DNA of 64,000 bases from Clostridia bacterium (GTDB lineage: Bacteria > Bacillota > Clostridia > Oscillospirales > Acutalibacteraceae): contig JAFSIW010000051.1 of NCBI GenBank assembly GCA_017439545.1, positions 1-64,000 on the forward strand. Reading direction: 5' to 3'. A program made the position numbers and the translations under genes. The notes beneath the pieces were generated by a model that saw nothing but the letters and a program-made list of their open reading frames with translations, ran no database searches and was not told where the DNA came from. The stretch's first letter is position 1; each line of letters starts with the position of its first letter. Positions 8,025-16,363 of this stretch are shown here, piece after piece.

Positions 8025-8053
8025 ATTATAAAGCAAACATAATCATTTGTCAA
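8025..8053 (-). promoter_or_regulatory. Consensus sigma-A promoter of the sipW operon
   Basis: Minus strand: perfect TTGACA (8048-8053), 17-base spacer, perfect TATAAT (8025-8030). About 95 bases of leader follow before sipW; they include a small hairpin around 7965-7990 (GGCTTTTC / GAAAAGTC). Confidence 0.85.
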
Positions 8054-8185
8054 CATTTTTTTCCTCTACGTCACGATTTTTGTGCAATTTTGATGAATTT
8101 TCAATGTTCGTTTTGACAAAGGACAGTTCTTAGGGGTTTTCTTGGTCTTACCACACAATATTTAGTATTGACAAATGAGAAAAAA

Positions 8186-8204
8186 GGAGGGGCAACGCCC
8201 CTCC
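8186..8204 (-). terminator. Rho-independent terminator of the GH25-dockerin gene
   Basis: Stem ggaggggc / gcccctcc with a 3-base loop; on the minus strand it is followed by six T residues. Lies 12 bases past the stop codon. Confidence 0.88.
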
Positions 8205-8215
8205 CCTATTCTGTT

Positions 8216-9907
8216 TTACTGCTGTACGGGGAACAAGGAGATCTTGCCCACCACCATTTGCAAGATCAGCAGGGCATCGGCGGCGCTGACTGTGGCATTC
8301 CCGTCCACATCGGCGTTAAGCGTCTGCTGCTGGTTCAGTCTGATCTTGCCCACAACCGATTTCAACACCTCTAAGGCATCGGTAGCGGTAACAAGCTCGT
8401 TTAAGTCAACGTCGCCATAGGTGGCGGTCAACTGAGGCGGCAGAGCCTCGTATGCTGACAAAACCTCTCTGAGCTTTTGGCTGTTGGTCACGTCGGCACG
8501 CTGAGTGCCGCTGAGGTTGTTGAATTCTTCCCGTGCGCTTTGGATCTGATCATGGTGATGGTGACCTACCTCACCCGGGGCGGGCAACTTGTCGATGATT
8601 TCAATCATCCGTTCCACGTCGGGATCGGGTTGCGGCTCGGGCGGCGGCAGAGGCGTGCTCTTTTTATAGGCACGAAGATTGTCAATATAAAAATCGGTGG
8701 ATTGGGTATCGCCCGCATAGTTAAACCAAGTCAAGCGAACCCGATTGATGTTGCTCCAATCGGCGTTATCTACCGCTTTGGTAAAGTCGGTCTTTTTGAT
8801 CTCAAAATGCAACCAGCCTGCTTCTTTATTATCCAAGGCGATGAGTTTATTGTAGCCGTCCTCCCCCGACGTGTTCAGATTTATTTGGAAGCCATGAGAG
8901 CCGGTCATTTTGCGGGTAAGGTACAAATCAAAGGCGATGGTATCACAATCCGCAAGATTGGTGCTCTTACTCAATTGATGATGGAGCATCCCCCCTACCA
9001 TTGAGGAGCTTGCATAGGCATTGGGCGTGGGGCAGGTCATTTTTAAGCTTTTCGTGCCTTGGGTATGCTCTGCCACGGTAGTAAAGGTCGTTCCGAACGC
9101 GCGGGAAATGGAATAGGTATACTCTCCGTCGTATATCATGGTTTGACCATCATCGGTCACATAAGGGTAGGTTACGCCGGGCTCAAAGCCGTTGAGACCA
9201 ACCGAATGCATAATAGGTTCAAAATCCTTATATCCGTAGTTCATATCCACCTGTCCCGCAATGCCGTTCACCGTACCCGTGGCTGAGTATTGCCACATAT
9301 CGTAAGGGCCGGTGTATCCACAGGTGGCGCGGTAATCGGCAATCCACATGGTGTAGCGGTCTTTTAAGGTGGAAACGTCAAGATAACTCTCAATAAAGCT
9401 GGTGTAGGTGTACATCCCCGCAAAGTAGCCGGCGTTTTCAAGCACATTACAGGCGGTAGCCATCAGCGTAGCGTTGTAGGATTTGGAGTTAATATCATAG
9501 CCGTTTACCCAACCGCTGTTGCCTTGATAGGAAGTACATTCCATATCCACGTAAATAGGAAACTCGAACTGCTTACCCGCCAAACAATTGGTGATCAAGC
9601 TGTTCATTTCGGCGGTGATGGCGGATTCGGTAAGTCCGTATGTATAGCAATATACGCCTACGGGGATACCTGCCGCTTTGGCACCGGCGTAGTTTTGCTC
9701 GAATTTACTGTCCTTACCGTAGCACCAACCACGCAGGATAGCGAAGTCAACCCCTGCGGCTTTCACTTTGTTCCAGTCGATATTCCCTTGCCATTCGGAT
9801 ACGTCAATACCCATCAGGACCTCAGCCCCTGCATCTTGTAACACCATACCACAGAACAACGTCAGCGTTAGGGCAAGCGCAAGAACGAATGCGATGATTC
9901 TTTTCAT
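8216..9907 (-). CDS. Secreted GH25 lysozyme with dockerin domain
   Basis: 563 residues. Signal peptide 1-28. GH25 muramidase domain about 31-215, opening 'MGIDVSEWQGNIDWNKVKAAG' and containing 'FPIYVDMECTSY' with the Asp/Glu pair of the family; it cleaves peptidoglycan between MurNAc and GlcNAc. A beta-sandwich, CBM-like domain follows (about 235-415, ending 'DFYIDNLRAYKK'). Then comes a proline-rich linker and a helical module (about 430-485, 'MIEIIDKLPAPGEV...NLSGTQRADV'), and a type I dockerin (about 500-560) with two Ca-binding loops 'DVDLNELVTATDALEVL' and 'DVDGNATVSAADALLIL'. The natural HHHH run near 440 may bind metal. ATG 9907 follows GGAGGAAGCAGT. A muramidase on a dockerin suggests a wall-remodelling role or attack on other bacteria. 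Confidence 0.9.
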   Translation of the reverse strand: MKRIIAFVLALALTLTLFCGMVLQDAGAEVLMGIDVSEWQGNIDWNKVKAAGVDFAILRGWCYGKDSKFEQNYAGAKAAGIPVGVYCYTYGLTESAITAEMNSLITNCLAGKQFEFPIYVDMECTSYQGNSGWVNGYDINSKSYNATLMATACNVLENAGYFAGMYTYTSFIESYLDVSTLKDRYTMWIADYRATCGYTGPYDMWQYSATGTVNGIAGQVDMNYGYKDFEPIMHSVGLNGFEPGVTYPYVTDDGQTMIYDGEYTYSISRAFGTTFTTVAEHTQGTKSLKMTCPTPNAYASSSMVGGMLHHQLSKSTNLADCDTIAFDLYLTRKMTGSHGFQINLNTSGEDGYNKLIALDNKEAGWLHFEIKKTDFTKAVDNADWSNINRVRLTWFNYAGDTQSTDFYIDNLRAYKKSTPLPPPEPQPDPDVERMIEIIDKLPAPGEVGHHHHDQIQSAREEFNNLSGTQRADVTNSQKLREVLSAYEALPPQLTATYGDVDLNELVTATDALEVLKSVVGKIRLNQQQTLNADVDGNATVSAADALLILQMVVGKISLFPVQQ

Positions 9908-9941
9908 ACTGCTTCCTCCGTAGAGAGTCAAATTTGTATTA

Positions 9942-9970
9942 ATTATACCTTGTATAGGTTAAAATTGCAA
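9942..9970 (-). promoter_or_regulatory. Sigma-A promoter of the GH25-dockerin gene
   Basis: Minus strand TTGCAA (9965-9970), 17-base spacer, TATAAT (9942-9947), 35 bases before the start codon. Confidence 0.72.
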
Positions 9971-10051
9971 ACAAAAATGACATTCTAACAGTGGATTTGT
10001 AGGATATAAACAAACCGTTCATTTCTTTTTGTTACTTATGCACAAAGAAAA

Positions 10052-10071
10052 AACCGATGGATTCATCGGTT
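10052..10071 (-). terminator. Terminator of the amidohydrolase gene
   Basis: 8-bp stem aaccgatg / catcggtt with a tetraloop, followed on the minus strand by a T-run; 16 bases past the stop codon. Confidence 0.75.
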
Positions 10072-10086
10072 ATTTTCACAATCATA

Positions 10087-10881
10087 TTATTTTATTTTGA
10101 GCAGACGCGCGGCGTTGCCGAAGAGAATCCGGTCACGCTGTGAATTTGACAAACCGAGGGAGTCGAGCATTCTCAACTCCATTTCAGGCGTATGCCAAGG
10201 AGTATCGGTGCCAAACAACAGTTTATCTACGCCGTGCTTTTCTACGATCTGCCGGGCAAAGCATTTTGGCATTGAGCCGTAGCCAAAAGACGTATCAAAA
10301 TACAAATCGAGACCGCACAGGTGCTCAATCACCTGCTGACCGTATTGCAAGCCACCCCAATGGGCCGCTACCACAGGAGTATCCAGCCAGCGCAACGCCT
10401 TAGCCAGCCGCTCGGGCGTTGCACCATAAGGTGGCGGAAAGCCAAAATCAAAGCCGGCATGGAATACAACGATCAACCCTAATCGGGATATTTTTTTATA
10501 GATCGGCTTCATTTTAGGATCATCTACATAAAAATGTTGGTAGTCAGGATGTAGCTTGACCCCTTTCAATCCCAAGGAATCAATACGGTCAAGTTCCTCC
10601 AGCGAATCCTTGCTGTCAGGAAACACCGAGCCAAAGGAAAACAGCGTATCATTGTTATTAATGCTTGCGGCAAAGTCGTTTACACTATGCTGTTGGTGCT
10701 CGTTGGTGGCAATATTCAGCACCACTGAAGCGGTAACGCCGGATCGCTCCATTTGTTCTAATAGACCATCTGTCGTACCGTTGGTGTGATAAATCTGTCC
10801 ACCTGAGGCATCAGACAATCCATCAATGGCTCGCTGAGCGATCTTAGGAGGAAAACAGTGGGTGTGAAAATCTATAATCAC
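10087..10881 (-). CDS. Amidohydrolase family 2 (metal-dependent hydrolase)
   Basis: 264-residue TIM-barrel hydrolase of the amidohydrolase-2 (ACMSD/dicarboxylate hydrolase-like) group. Metal ligands visible: 'DFHTHCF' (HxH, residues 5-7), 'VVFHAGFDFG' His near 140, 'VVAAHWGG' His near 172, and 'LLFGTDTPWHTP' Asp near 226. 'GLKGVKLHPDYQHF' is the usual barrel strand. Substrate cannot be read from the sequence; members hydrolyse or decarboxylate cyclic amides and acids. It starts at GTG (10879-10881) behind a GAGGAG site. It lies 64 bases downstream of purC behind a weak hairpin, so it may be co-transcribed with it. Confidence 0.8.
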   Translation of the reverse strand: MIIDFHTHCFPPKIAQRAIDGLSDASGGQIYHTNGTTDGLLEQMERSGVTASVVLNIATNEHQQHSVNDFAASINNNDTLFSFGSVFPDSKDSLEELDRIDSLGLKGVKLHPDYQHFYVDDPKMKPIYKKISRLGLIVVFHAGFDFGFPPPYGATPERLAKALRWLDTPVVAAHWGGLQYGQQVIEHLCGLDLYFDTSFGYGSMPKCFARQIVEKHGVDKLLFGTDTPWHTPEMELRMLDSLGLSNSQRDRILFGNAARLLKIK

Positions 10882-10903
10882 GGTATCAGCTCCTCACAAG
10901 TAA

Positions 10904-10932
10904 CAAACGGCAAGGCGAAGCCTTACCGTTTG
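10904..10932 (-). terminator. Weak hairpin downstream of purC
   Basis: Stem caaacggcaaggc / gccttaccgtttg with one internal mismatch and a short GAA-type loop. The following minus-strand bases are only moderately T-rich, so read-through into the amidohydrolase gene is likely. Confidence 0.5.
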
Positions 10933-10945
10933 AGAGAGTTTGATC

Positions 10946-11635
10946 TTACAGACCCATTTTTTCAAGCAACATTTTTGCGCAATCAATTTGGTTAGGAATG
11001 TTACCATTTTCATCACGCACGCGCCAAATATCCGGTGTGATCTCGTCAGCTACGTACATTTTGCCGGATTCGTCATAACCAATCTCGATTTTGAAATCAA
11101 TAAGGGTCAAGCCCATGGGAGCTAATTCATTTTTCAGCACTTCGCCTACCTTGGTGACAATACTCAAAGCTTCGTCGTATTGGCCCTCCTTCAACAGTCC
11201 TTTCATCAAGCAAATCCGTTCACTGATAAGGGGGTCGCCTTGAATATCATCCTTCAAGGTAACTTCGGCATAAGGAGGATTGAATACAATGCCCTCTTCT
11301 AAAGTAAACCGACGACACATACTACCTGCGGTAAAATAGCGCAATACAAATTCCAGTTTGGGAACGGTCAGATTGCGAACCTGCATCAAGCCTTTTTCAA
11401 TATCCGAACCCAGATAATGAGTCGGAATGCCGTTTTTCTCCATCAATTCAAAGAAATACTTTGAAATGATCAAACCAATTTTACCCTTGCCTTCAACACT
11501 GCCGCCTACGCTGTTAGAGCCGGGATCGAACACACCGTTTTCACCGGTAGCACTATCCTTAAAGAACAGGCTGACTACATTGGTGGCTTCGTCTAACATA
11601 ACGTTTTTGGTCTTGCCGGTGTACAATACTTTCAT
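10946..11635 (-). CDS. purC: Phosphoribosylaminoimidazole-succinocarboxamide synthase
   Basis: Joins CAIR and aspartate with ATP to make SAICAR in purine synthesis. 229 residues, the normal bacterial length. 'LYTGKTKNVM' (residues 4-13) and 'SLFFKDSATGENG' form the ATP site. 'VLRYFTAGSMCRRF' (about 98-112) corresponds to the 'E.VVRN.AAGS..RR' family strand. 'LIDFKIEIGYD...ADEITPDIWRVRDE' (about 174-207) is the signature with the catalytic DEI(T/S)PD. ATG 11635 chosen because AAGGAGTTGTTCAAA precedes it. Encoded about 37 kb from the main purine operon, behind its own promoter and a roughly 180-base leader rich in inverted repeats. Confidence 0.93.
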   Translation of the reverse strand: MKVLYTGKTKNVMLDEATNVVSLFFKDSATGENGVFDPGSNSVGGSVEGKGKIGLIISKYFFELMEKNGIPTHYLGSDIEKGLMQVRNLTVPKLEFVLRYFTAGSMCRRFTLEEGIVFNPPYAEVTLKDDIQGDPLISERICLMKGLLKEGQYDEALSIVTKVGEVLKNELAPMGLTLIDFKIEIGYDESGKMYVADEITPDIWRVRDENGNIPNQIDCAKMLLEKMGL

Positions 11636-11691
11636 TTTGAACAACTCCTTATATAAATCAAACAATAAACAAAACTATTCCCACTCGCTCC

Positions 11692-11805
11692 CGAAAAACA
11701 TAACTCAAACAATTTTGTTTAAGTGTTTTCGCTTGTGGGATTTACATTATCTGTATTATCCATAAGTTATGGACTATTAGATTTTTCGTTGCCATCGTGT
11801 TGCCA
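11692..11805 (-). promoter_or_regulatory. purC leader with PurBox-like dyad, palindrome and tandem TGGCAAC sites
   Basis: Between the purC promoter and its start lie, in transcript order, two direct copies of TGGCAAC spaced by 4 bases (11805-11788, one helical turn apart), a 15-base palindrome tccataagttatgga (11759-11773), and an inverted pair CGAAAAACA (11692-11700) / TGTTTTCG (11724-11731). The last resembles the paired CGAA boxes bound by Bacillus PurR, but with a looser match. Regulatory function is inference. Confidence 0.4.
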
Positions 11806-11818
11806 CGCTGACAACAAC

Positions 11819-11847
11819 ATTATATACAGACCAAAGGAGAAAGTCAA
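11819..11847 (-). promoter_or_regulatory. Sigma-A promoter of purC
   Basis: Minus strand TTGACT (11842-11847), 17-base spacer, TATAAT (11819-11824). Confidence 0.8.
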
Positions 11848-11950
11848 GGATTATGCGAAATTTTGCATTTAAAAAATTATGCACGACACACCCACAAGTT
11901 TCTAATTGGTACCATTATGTCCGATAATTGCCCACAAAGCTATGTTCAAC

Positions 11951-11989
11951 CAACCGGCAGTAAGATCATTTTGATTTTACTGCCGGTTG
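11951..11989. terminator. Orphan terminator-like hairpin
   Basis: Perfect 13-bp stem caaccggcagtaa / ttactgccggttg (11951-11963, 11977-11989) followed on the plus strand by a modestly T-rich stretch. No plus-strand gene precedes it. The rest of 11848-12060 shows no coding or RNA signature that I can support. Confidence 0.45.
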
Positions 11990-12085
11990 CTTTATACTTC
12001 TCTTTGGGTGATTTTTTACACTTTTCAAATGGGATTTTTATGGAAGTTGGTCACATGTAACAACGGATTTTTGACCAAATATGTA

Positions 12086-12114
12086 TTTTTTTGATACTGG
12101 GTTTGTTGTATAAT
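12086..12114 (+). promoter_or_regulatory. Probable promoter of the dockerin-GxGYxYP gene
   Basis: Perfect TATAAT at 12109-12114 with only a T-run (12086-12091) at the expected -35 position, 67 bases before the start. A weak -35 suggests that an activator may be needed. Confidence 0.45.
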
Positions 12115-12180
12115 AATTAAGAGTAGGACAGCCTGTTTATTTGGGCGTATCCGGTAAAAATTTCATGAGGAGTGAAGGAA

Positions 12181-14493
12181 ATGAAAAAAGGAATCGCTTC
12201 CCTTTTGGTACTGGTTATGATACTGGGCATTTTTGTGCTCCCGGTGTCGGTGTCAACAGCCGAAGAAGATGCAGATGATGGATATGGTATTACCCATGTT
12301 TTGTATGGTGATATCAACTACGACCGTACTATTGGTGCCGCGGACGCTTTAATTGCACTGAAAAAGGCGGTTGGCAAAGTAACGCTGGACGAACATCACA
12401 CTGCGGTGGCAGACGTGGATGCCAATGAAAAAATTGACGCTGCTGATGCTTTGATGATTCTCAAACTGTCAGTGGGTAAGTTGAAAGTTTTCCCTGTCGG
12501 TGAGACCTACCTTATCGGCGGTGAAATTATTGGCGGCGATAGCATTGCTACTTACAACAAATCCAATTCGGTCAACGGTGCTTACGAGAAGGATCCCACT
12601 GCCGATACCAGCTTTGTTTCGGACCAGGGCAGTTTGGCGTCTAACACCATTTATCAACTGAACTCCGGCGTTGCACCTGACAACGATACGATGCGATTAG
12701 TATATAGTTTGCAGGGGATTATTAACCGCGATTTCGGTATGGATGATCATCATACCTCTTTGATTTATGTGACGCGGGATTTAGCAGACACTGATTGGCT
12801 AAACTATATTACCGAAAAAGGTAGTATTATGTACGTAGCGGATGCAGCATCGAGTGATCCTTGGATGGTTAAAAAATCAATAGCCGAATGGAAAGATTTT
12901 TACGCTGAATTTAAGGACATTATCAAATCATGCGGTATCATCCTGTGGGACGGTAATGTACCTGCGACTGCGAATGTAGCTGCTACGATTTGCGGTTTGG
13001 ATGGTTATCTGCCGGTTTTAGCGGAAAGTCCTTTGCATAAGCAATTGGTAGAAGACGGCGTAGAAGTAAAAATGAGCCTGGTTGATATGTTTGAAAACGG
13101 AAAGAAAGGCGAAAAAATCGTTGGTACTAACATAGAAAGCACCGGCAGTGCCAAAAACGATGCCTATTTATGGGCGTTGGAGAAATATTTCAATCGTTGT
13201 TCTTCCACTTATCTTGCTTATACGCTTGATGGTGCTTCTACTATCAAGGGATATGATGCGTATGAAGATAATCCCATAGCATCATTGGATGCAGCGGGTT
13301 CTACCTGTTTGTCCAACCACGACTATCTAATCGCCCGCCGTTGCTTCTTCTTTGACCTTGCGGTGTACAAAGAAGAAGCCGCCTGCGATGACCCTGCCCA
13401 GAAAAACGGTCAGGCCGATATTGGCACCGACAATGCCACCATGCTGAAAATTTACGAAGCTCGCTACAAACGAGCCAACGGTACCTTTGGTCAACTGTTA
13501 GGATTCCCCCCTTGGTGGCTGAAGTATACAACTCATAACTCACAAGGCAGTAAGGTTGAAACCTGGATTGAATGGCTATATTGTGAGTACATTACTTGCT
13601 ATAATTTGGCGAAGGAAGCAGATGCCGCACAACCTTCTTCCATGCTCAACGGTTCGGTGTATTATAAATACGTTCCCAAAACCAAGGAATACCAAAACAA
13701 CCGTAACAAAGAAACCATTCAATATGATAAAAACACCTTCTACTATACCATTTACGTGGGAGATTACGATTCTTCTGCTTGGCTCAAACAACATATTCAT
13801 TCCATGTGGATGAAACGGGGCGGGGATAGAAATCGCGGAAAAATCGCTCTTATGTGGAGCATTAACCCCAACTTGTCTTATCGTGTACCTATGGTCTTCG
13901 ACTATATGTATGAAGAAAAAACCGATTTAGACTATTTCGCAGGGGGCGACGGCGGTGCCGGTTACATTATTCCCGAAGGGTTGTTCCACGATAAAGCTTT
14001 GGCTTATACCGGCGAGAAACGTCCTGCAGAAAACGCAGACGGCGGTCAAGCTTGGGCCGATTATTGCAAAACCTTCTATAAGCGGTTTGATTTGGATATC
14101 ACCGGTTTTGTGATTAACGGTGCCAATTATAAGGTGTCAAAGAATATCGCCAGTACGATGAACCAATTCTCCCCTGTTGGCAGTTTCACCAACTGTATGG
14201 ATACTCCTTTAGGCAAATACCAAGGGGTTCCTTACGTATATTGCCAAAACGGTGTGGCCGACACCACCGATCCTTCGGTTTTGTACAGCCATGCCAAAAC
14301 CGCCACCATGAAAAATGCAGGGGTAAACTTCAGTGCGTACCGCACCATTTGCGCAACCCCCACTCAAATCAAACGAATTGTTACCAATTTTGATGATTAT
14401 GCAGCACAAAAGGGGTTGCTTGTTAAATATTGTGATCCGTATACCTACTTTGATGTGTTGGCTCAATCCGGCCAAGGTACGGAAATTCAATAA
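12181..14493 (+). CDS. Secreted dockerin protein with GxGYxYP putative glycoside hydrolase domain
   Basis: 770 residues. Signal peptide 1-27. A type I dockerin sits unusually at the N-terminus (about 40-102: 'GDINYDRTIGAADALIALKK' and 'DVDANEKIDAADALMILKL'). The rest (about 165-765) has the layout of the GxGYxYP family (N-terminal and C-terminal domains, putative glycoside hydrolases of Bacteroidetes and Firmicutes): 'LQGIINRDF', 'FPPWWLKY', 'HSMWMKRGGDRNRGKIALMWSINPN', 'YFAGGDGGAGYIIPEGLF' and 'NGANYKVSKNIASTM'. The namesake motif appears as GDGGAGYIIP. Enzymatic activity for the family is not firmly established. ATG 12181 sits 8 bases after gaggag; an in-frame GTG at 12172 overlaps that site. 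It is the only plus-strand dockerin gene and has its own terminator. Confidence 0.85.
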   Translation: MKKGIASLLVLVMILGIFVLPVSVSTAEEDADDGYGITHVLYGDINYDRTIGAADALIALKKAVGKVTLDEHHTAVADVDANEKIDAADALMILKLSVGKLKVFPVGETYLIGGEIIGGDSIATYNKSNSVNGAYEKDPTADTSFVSDQGSLASNTIYQLNSGVAPDNDTMRLVYSLQGIINRDFGMDDHHTSLIYVTRDLADTDWLNYITEKGSIMYVADAASSDPWMVKKSIAEWKDFYAEFKDIIKSCGIILWDGNVPATANVAATICGLDGYLPVLAESPLHKQLVEDGVEVKMSLVDMFENGKKGEKIVGTNIESTGSAKNDAYLWALEKYFNRCSSTYLAYTLDGASTIKGYDAYEDNPIASLDAAGSTCLSNHDYLIARRCFFFDLAVYKEEAACDDPAQKNGQADIGTDNATMLKIYEARYKRANGTFGQLLGFPPWWLKYTTHNSQGSKVETWIEWLYCEYITCYNLAKEADAAQPSSMLNGSVYYKYVPKTKEYQNNRNKETIQYDKNTFYYTIYVGDYDSSAWLKQHIHSMWMKRGGDRNRGKIALMWSINPNLSYRVPMVFDYMYEEKTDLDYFAGGDGGAGYIIPEGLFHDKALAYTGEKRPAENADGGQAWADYCKTFYKRFDLDITGFVINGANYKVSKNIASTMNQFSPVGSFTNCMDTPLGKYQGVPYVYCQNGVADTTDPSVLYSHAKTATMKNAGVNFSAYRTICATPTQIKRIVTNFDDYAAQKGLLVKYCDPYTYFDVLAQSGQGTEIQ

Positions 14494-14532
14494 TTGATTT
14501 CGGTAAGAAACTGTAAAAAATTGCATAAATAA

Positions 14533-14563
14533 TCCGAGCTTCACATTCTATGTGAAGCTCGGA
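14533..14563 (+). terminator. Rho-independent terminator of the dockerin-GxGYxYP gene
   Basis: Perfect 13-bp stem tccgagcttcaca / tgtgaagctcgga with a 5-base loop and T-run, 40 bases after the stop. Confidence 0.9.
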
Positions 14564-14793
14564 TACTTTTTTCATAAAAAGAAGTATTTGTAAAGAAACA
14601 TTAGGGATTTCTTATATTTCGAGTGCAAGAACCATACCAACAGGTTTTGCGGTCCGTCTCTTTCGGTGCCCTTTCGTGACTTGGTCTAAAAAGTATAATT
14701 TTTAAGATTACATTGATTTCACCTGTCTTTGCGTAAGGGTATCGAGGGCATAAAGTTTAATGAAAAAGCAATTTATTTTCCATATCTTTATAC

Positions 14794-14835
14794 AAAAAGC
14801 ACCGCCGGATTCTTCGGAATCCGGCGGTGCTTTTT
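14794..14835 (-). terminator. Strong bidirectional terminator after the CBM9-like dockerin gene
   Basis: 19-bp perfect inverted repeat (14794-14812, 14817-14835) with a TTCG loop and runs of A and T at the two ends. It terminates the minus-strand gene ending at 14882. The preceding 14573-14790 holds no gene that I can support; an unexplained GC-richer block lies at about 14625-14690. Confidence 0.9.
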
Positions 14836-14881
14836 AGGTGGAGATATCATACAGCATTTCGCCATTTATAAAACTCATAAC

Positions 14882-16321
14882 TTAGGCTTCTGCGGGATAG
14901 AATTTTTCTAATACAGAGGGTTTGCCTACAACAAATTTCAACATTTCCAAAGCGTCTGCGGCATCAATTTTACCATTTTCGTTAACGTCAGCAGCAACTT
15001 TTTGAACATCGGTAGGATTGAGTTTGTTTACCGTAATTTTGAGAACGTTCAAAGCATCTTGGGCGTCGACTTTTTCGTCGCCGTTCAAATCACCCATTTT
15101 CACATCGATGGGTGGGGTGGGATCGTCGGGCCCGCCCATAGAGATGTTCAACGCTTCACAAGCAGCAACCAATTTATCATAGTTGTTAACCTTTACGTAC
15201 CCTTGCTGAACATCGCTCAAGTCAAGGTAGGCGTCCAAAGCGGCTTGTACAGCATCCCGATTTTCTTCTGTTACAGTTTCGGGTAATTTATCGATCTTTT
15301 TCACCACAGCAGCACCGGCTTGGTTGCCAACCGAGTTGGTATATTGGATGCTCTTGTTAGCTAAAATTTCTTCGCTTTGATTGAAGAAAGGATTCTTTTT
15401 ATCGTTGTAGGAAACCTTAGCGGAGGTTGTGTAATCCCACCACCAGGCGCTGCCCATTGCCAAAGCATAGGATTCTTCAAAAGAAGTGGCGGCGTTGTTG
15501 CAAGCCACGTTAATGGCAAAGGCTTTGGAATCATCATCGTTCCGAGGGAACCGTGCTTCAATACCGTAGCCGGAAGAAACCACTTCTCCGGTATATTCGT
15601 TTGTACGAGGTTCATCTTTGAAGGTAAAGGGACACACGTTTTCCGTATCATTGATGTACACTTCAAAATAAAGACCTTCATAACCGGGTTTTACGAAATT
15701 GTAAAAGTCGTTAAAACGAGTGGTAAATTGAGATTCGGCGGCCATATACCGCAATTGAACGTCCCCTTGGTCCGGATCGGGAGTATTGGCGGCAAAACCG
15801 TCCAAAATGGCACCGGGTACAGGATCACCATTTTCATCTACGGAACCTTTAGGCGGGCGGGGTGTACCGTCGGCAAAATGGGTTTGGCTGTTGGGGTCGG
15901 GATCGAACCAAATTTCAATACTGTCGGCATAGCCGGTGTGGCCGGGCAAATTCATTGTTACATCGTAACCGGAACCGATTTCTTCCTTCAAATCGTAGGA
16001 AACCAGTTGATCATCCCATACTTTTACGTAAACGTATACGTACTTATCATCATACCCCAGATAGGCAGAAGCGGAGGTTTCAGGGGAATTGTAGAAGTTC
16101 ACCCCATTGGCGTTATCAGGATCTCGTCCGTAAGAATCCAATTCATAATAATCGTAGGTGTTAAAGTCTTTCGGGTCGTATTGGTCAAGAGCTGTGATAT
16201 ACCAGATATCCAGATTTCCGTCAACAACAAACTTTTTTTCTTGAACCTGTGCGGTTGAGGTTACGGAAAACACGGTAACAAACAACACGGCTGCCAAGAA
16301 TACTGACAAAATACGTTTCAT
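14882..16321 (-). CDS. Secreted CBM9-like carbohydrate-binding protein with dockerin
   Basis: 479 residues. Signal peptide 1-24. A beta-sandwich domain about 30-285 begins 'KKFVVDGNLDIWYITALDQYD' and continues with 'SASAYLGYDDKYVYVYVKVWDD' and 'GYADSIEIWFDPD', the pattern of the CBM9/DOMON-like sugar- or haem-binding fold. A helical module follows at about 340-392 ('VVKKIDKLPETVTEENRDAV...LSDVQQGYV'), like that in the GH25 and 1396-residue proteins. A type I dockerin lies at about 408-470 ('GDLNGDEKVDAQDALNVLKI', 'DVNENGKIDAADALEMLKFV'). No catalytic motif was seen, so it probably acts as a substrate-targeting or structural subunit. It lies 42 bases after the esterase/beta-helix gene and is likely co-transcribed. 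Confidence 0.82.
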   Translation of the reverse strand: MKRILSVFLAAVLFVTVFSVTSTAQVQEKKFVVDGNLDIWYITALDQYDPKDFNTYDYYELDSYGRDPDNANGVNFYNSPETSASAYLGYDDKYVYVYVKVWDDQLVSYDLKEEIGSGYDVTMNLPGHTGYADSIEIWFDPDPNSQTHFADGTPRPPKGSVDENGDPVPGAILDGFAANTPDPDQGDVQLRYMAAESQFTTRFNDFYNFVKPGYEGLYFEVYINDTENVCPFTFKDEPRTNEYTGEVVSSGYGIEARFPRNDDDSKAFAINVACNNAATSFEESYALAMGSAWWWDYTTSAKVSYNDKKNPFFNQSEEILANKSIQYTNSVGNQAGAAVVKKIDKLPETVTEENRDAVQAALDAYLDLSDVQQGYVKVNNYDKLVAACEALNISMGGPDDPTPPIDVKMGDLNGDEKVDAQDALNVLKITVNKLNPTDVQKVAADVNENGKIDAADALEMLKFVVGKPSVLEKFYPAEA

Positions 16322-16363
16322 AACTTTTTCTCCTTTATGATGAATTTTATAAAATGTGTGAGA

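Noticed and set aside
8560..8600. HHHH run in the GH25-dockerin protein as a vector tag
   Set aside because: It lies inside a natural helical module, far from either terminus and with no vector sequence near, so it is native.
11848..12120. Purine (G-box) riboswitch near purC
   Set aside because: No three-way-junction core or loop-loop motifs could be found on either strand.
15377..16258. 293-codon plus-strand frame opposite the CBM9-like gene
   Set aside because: Antisense to a gene with signal peptide and dockerin. Its I/V/G-rich composition mirrors the Asp/Asn/Tyr codons of the real gene.
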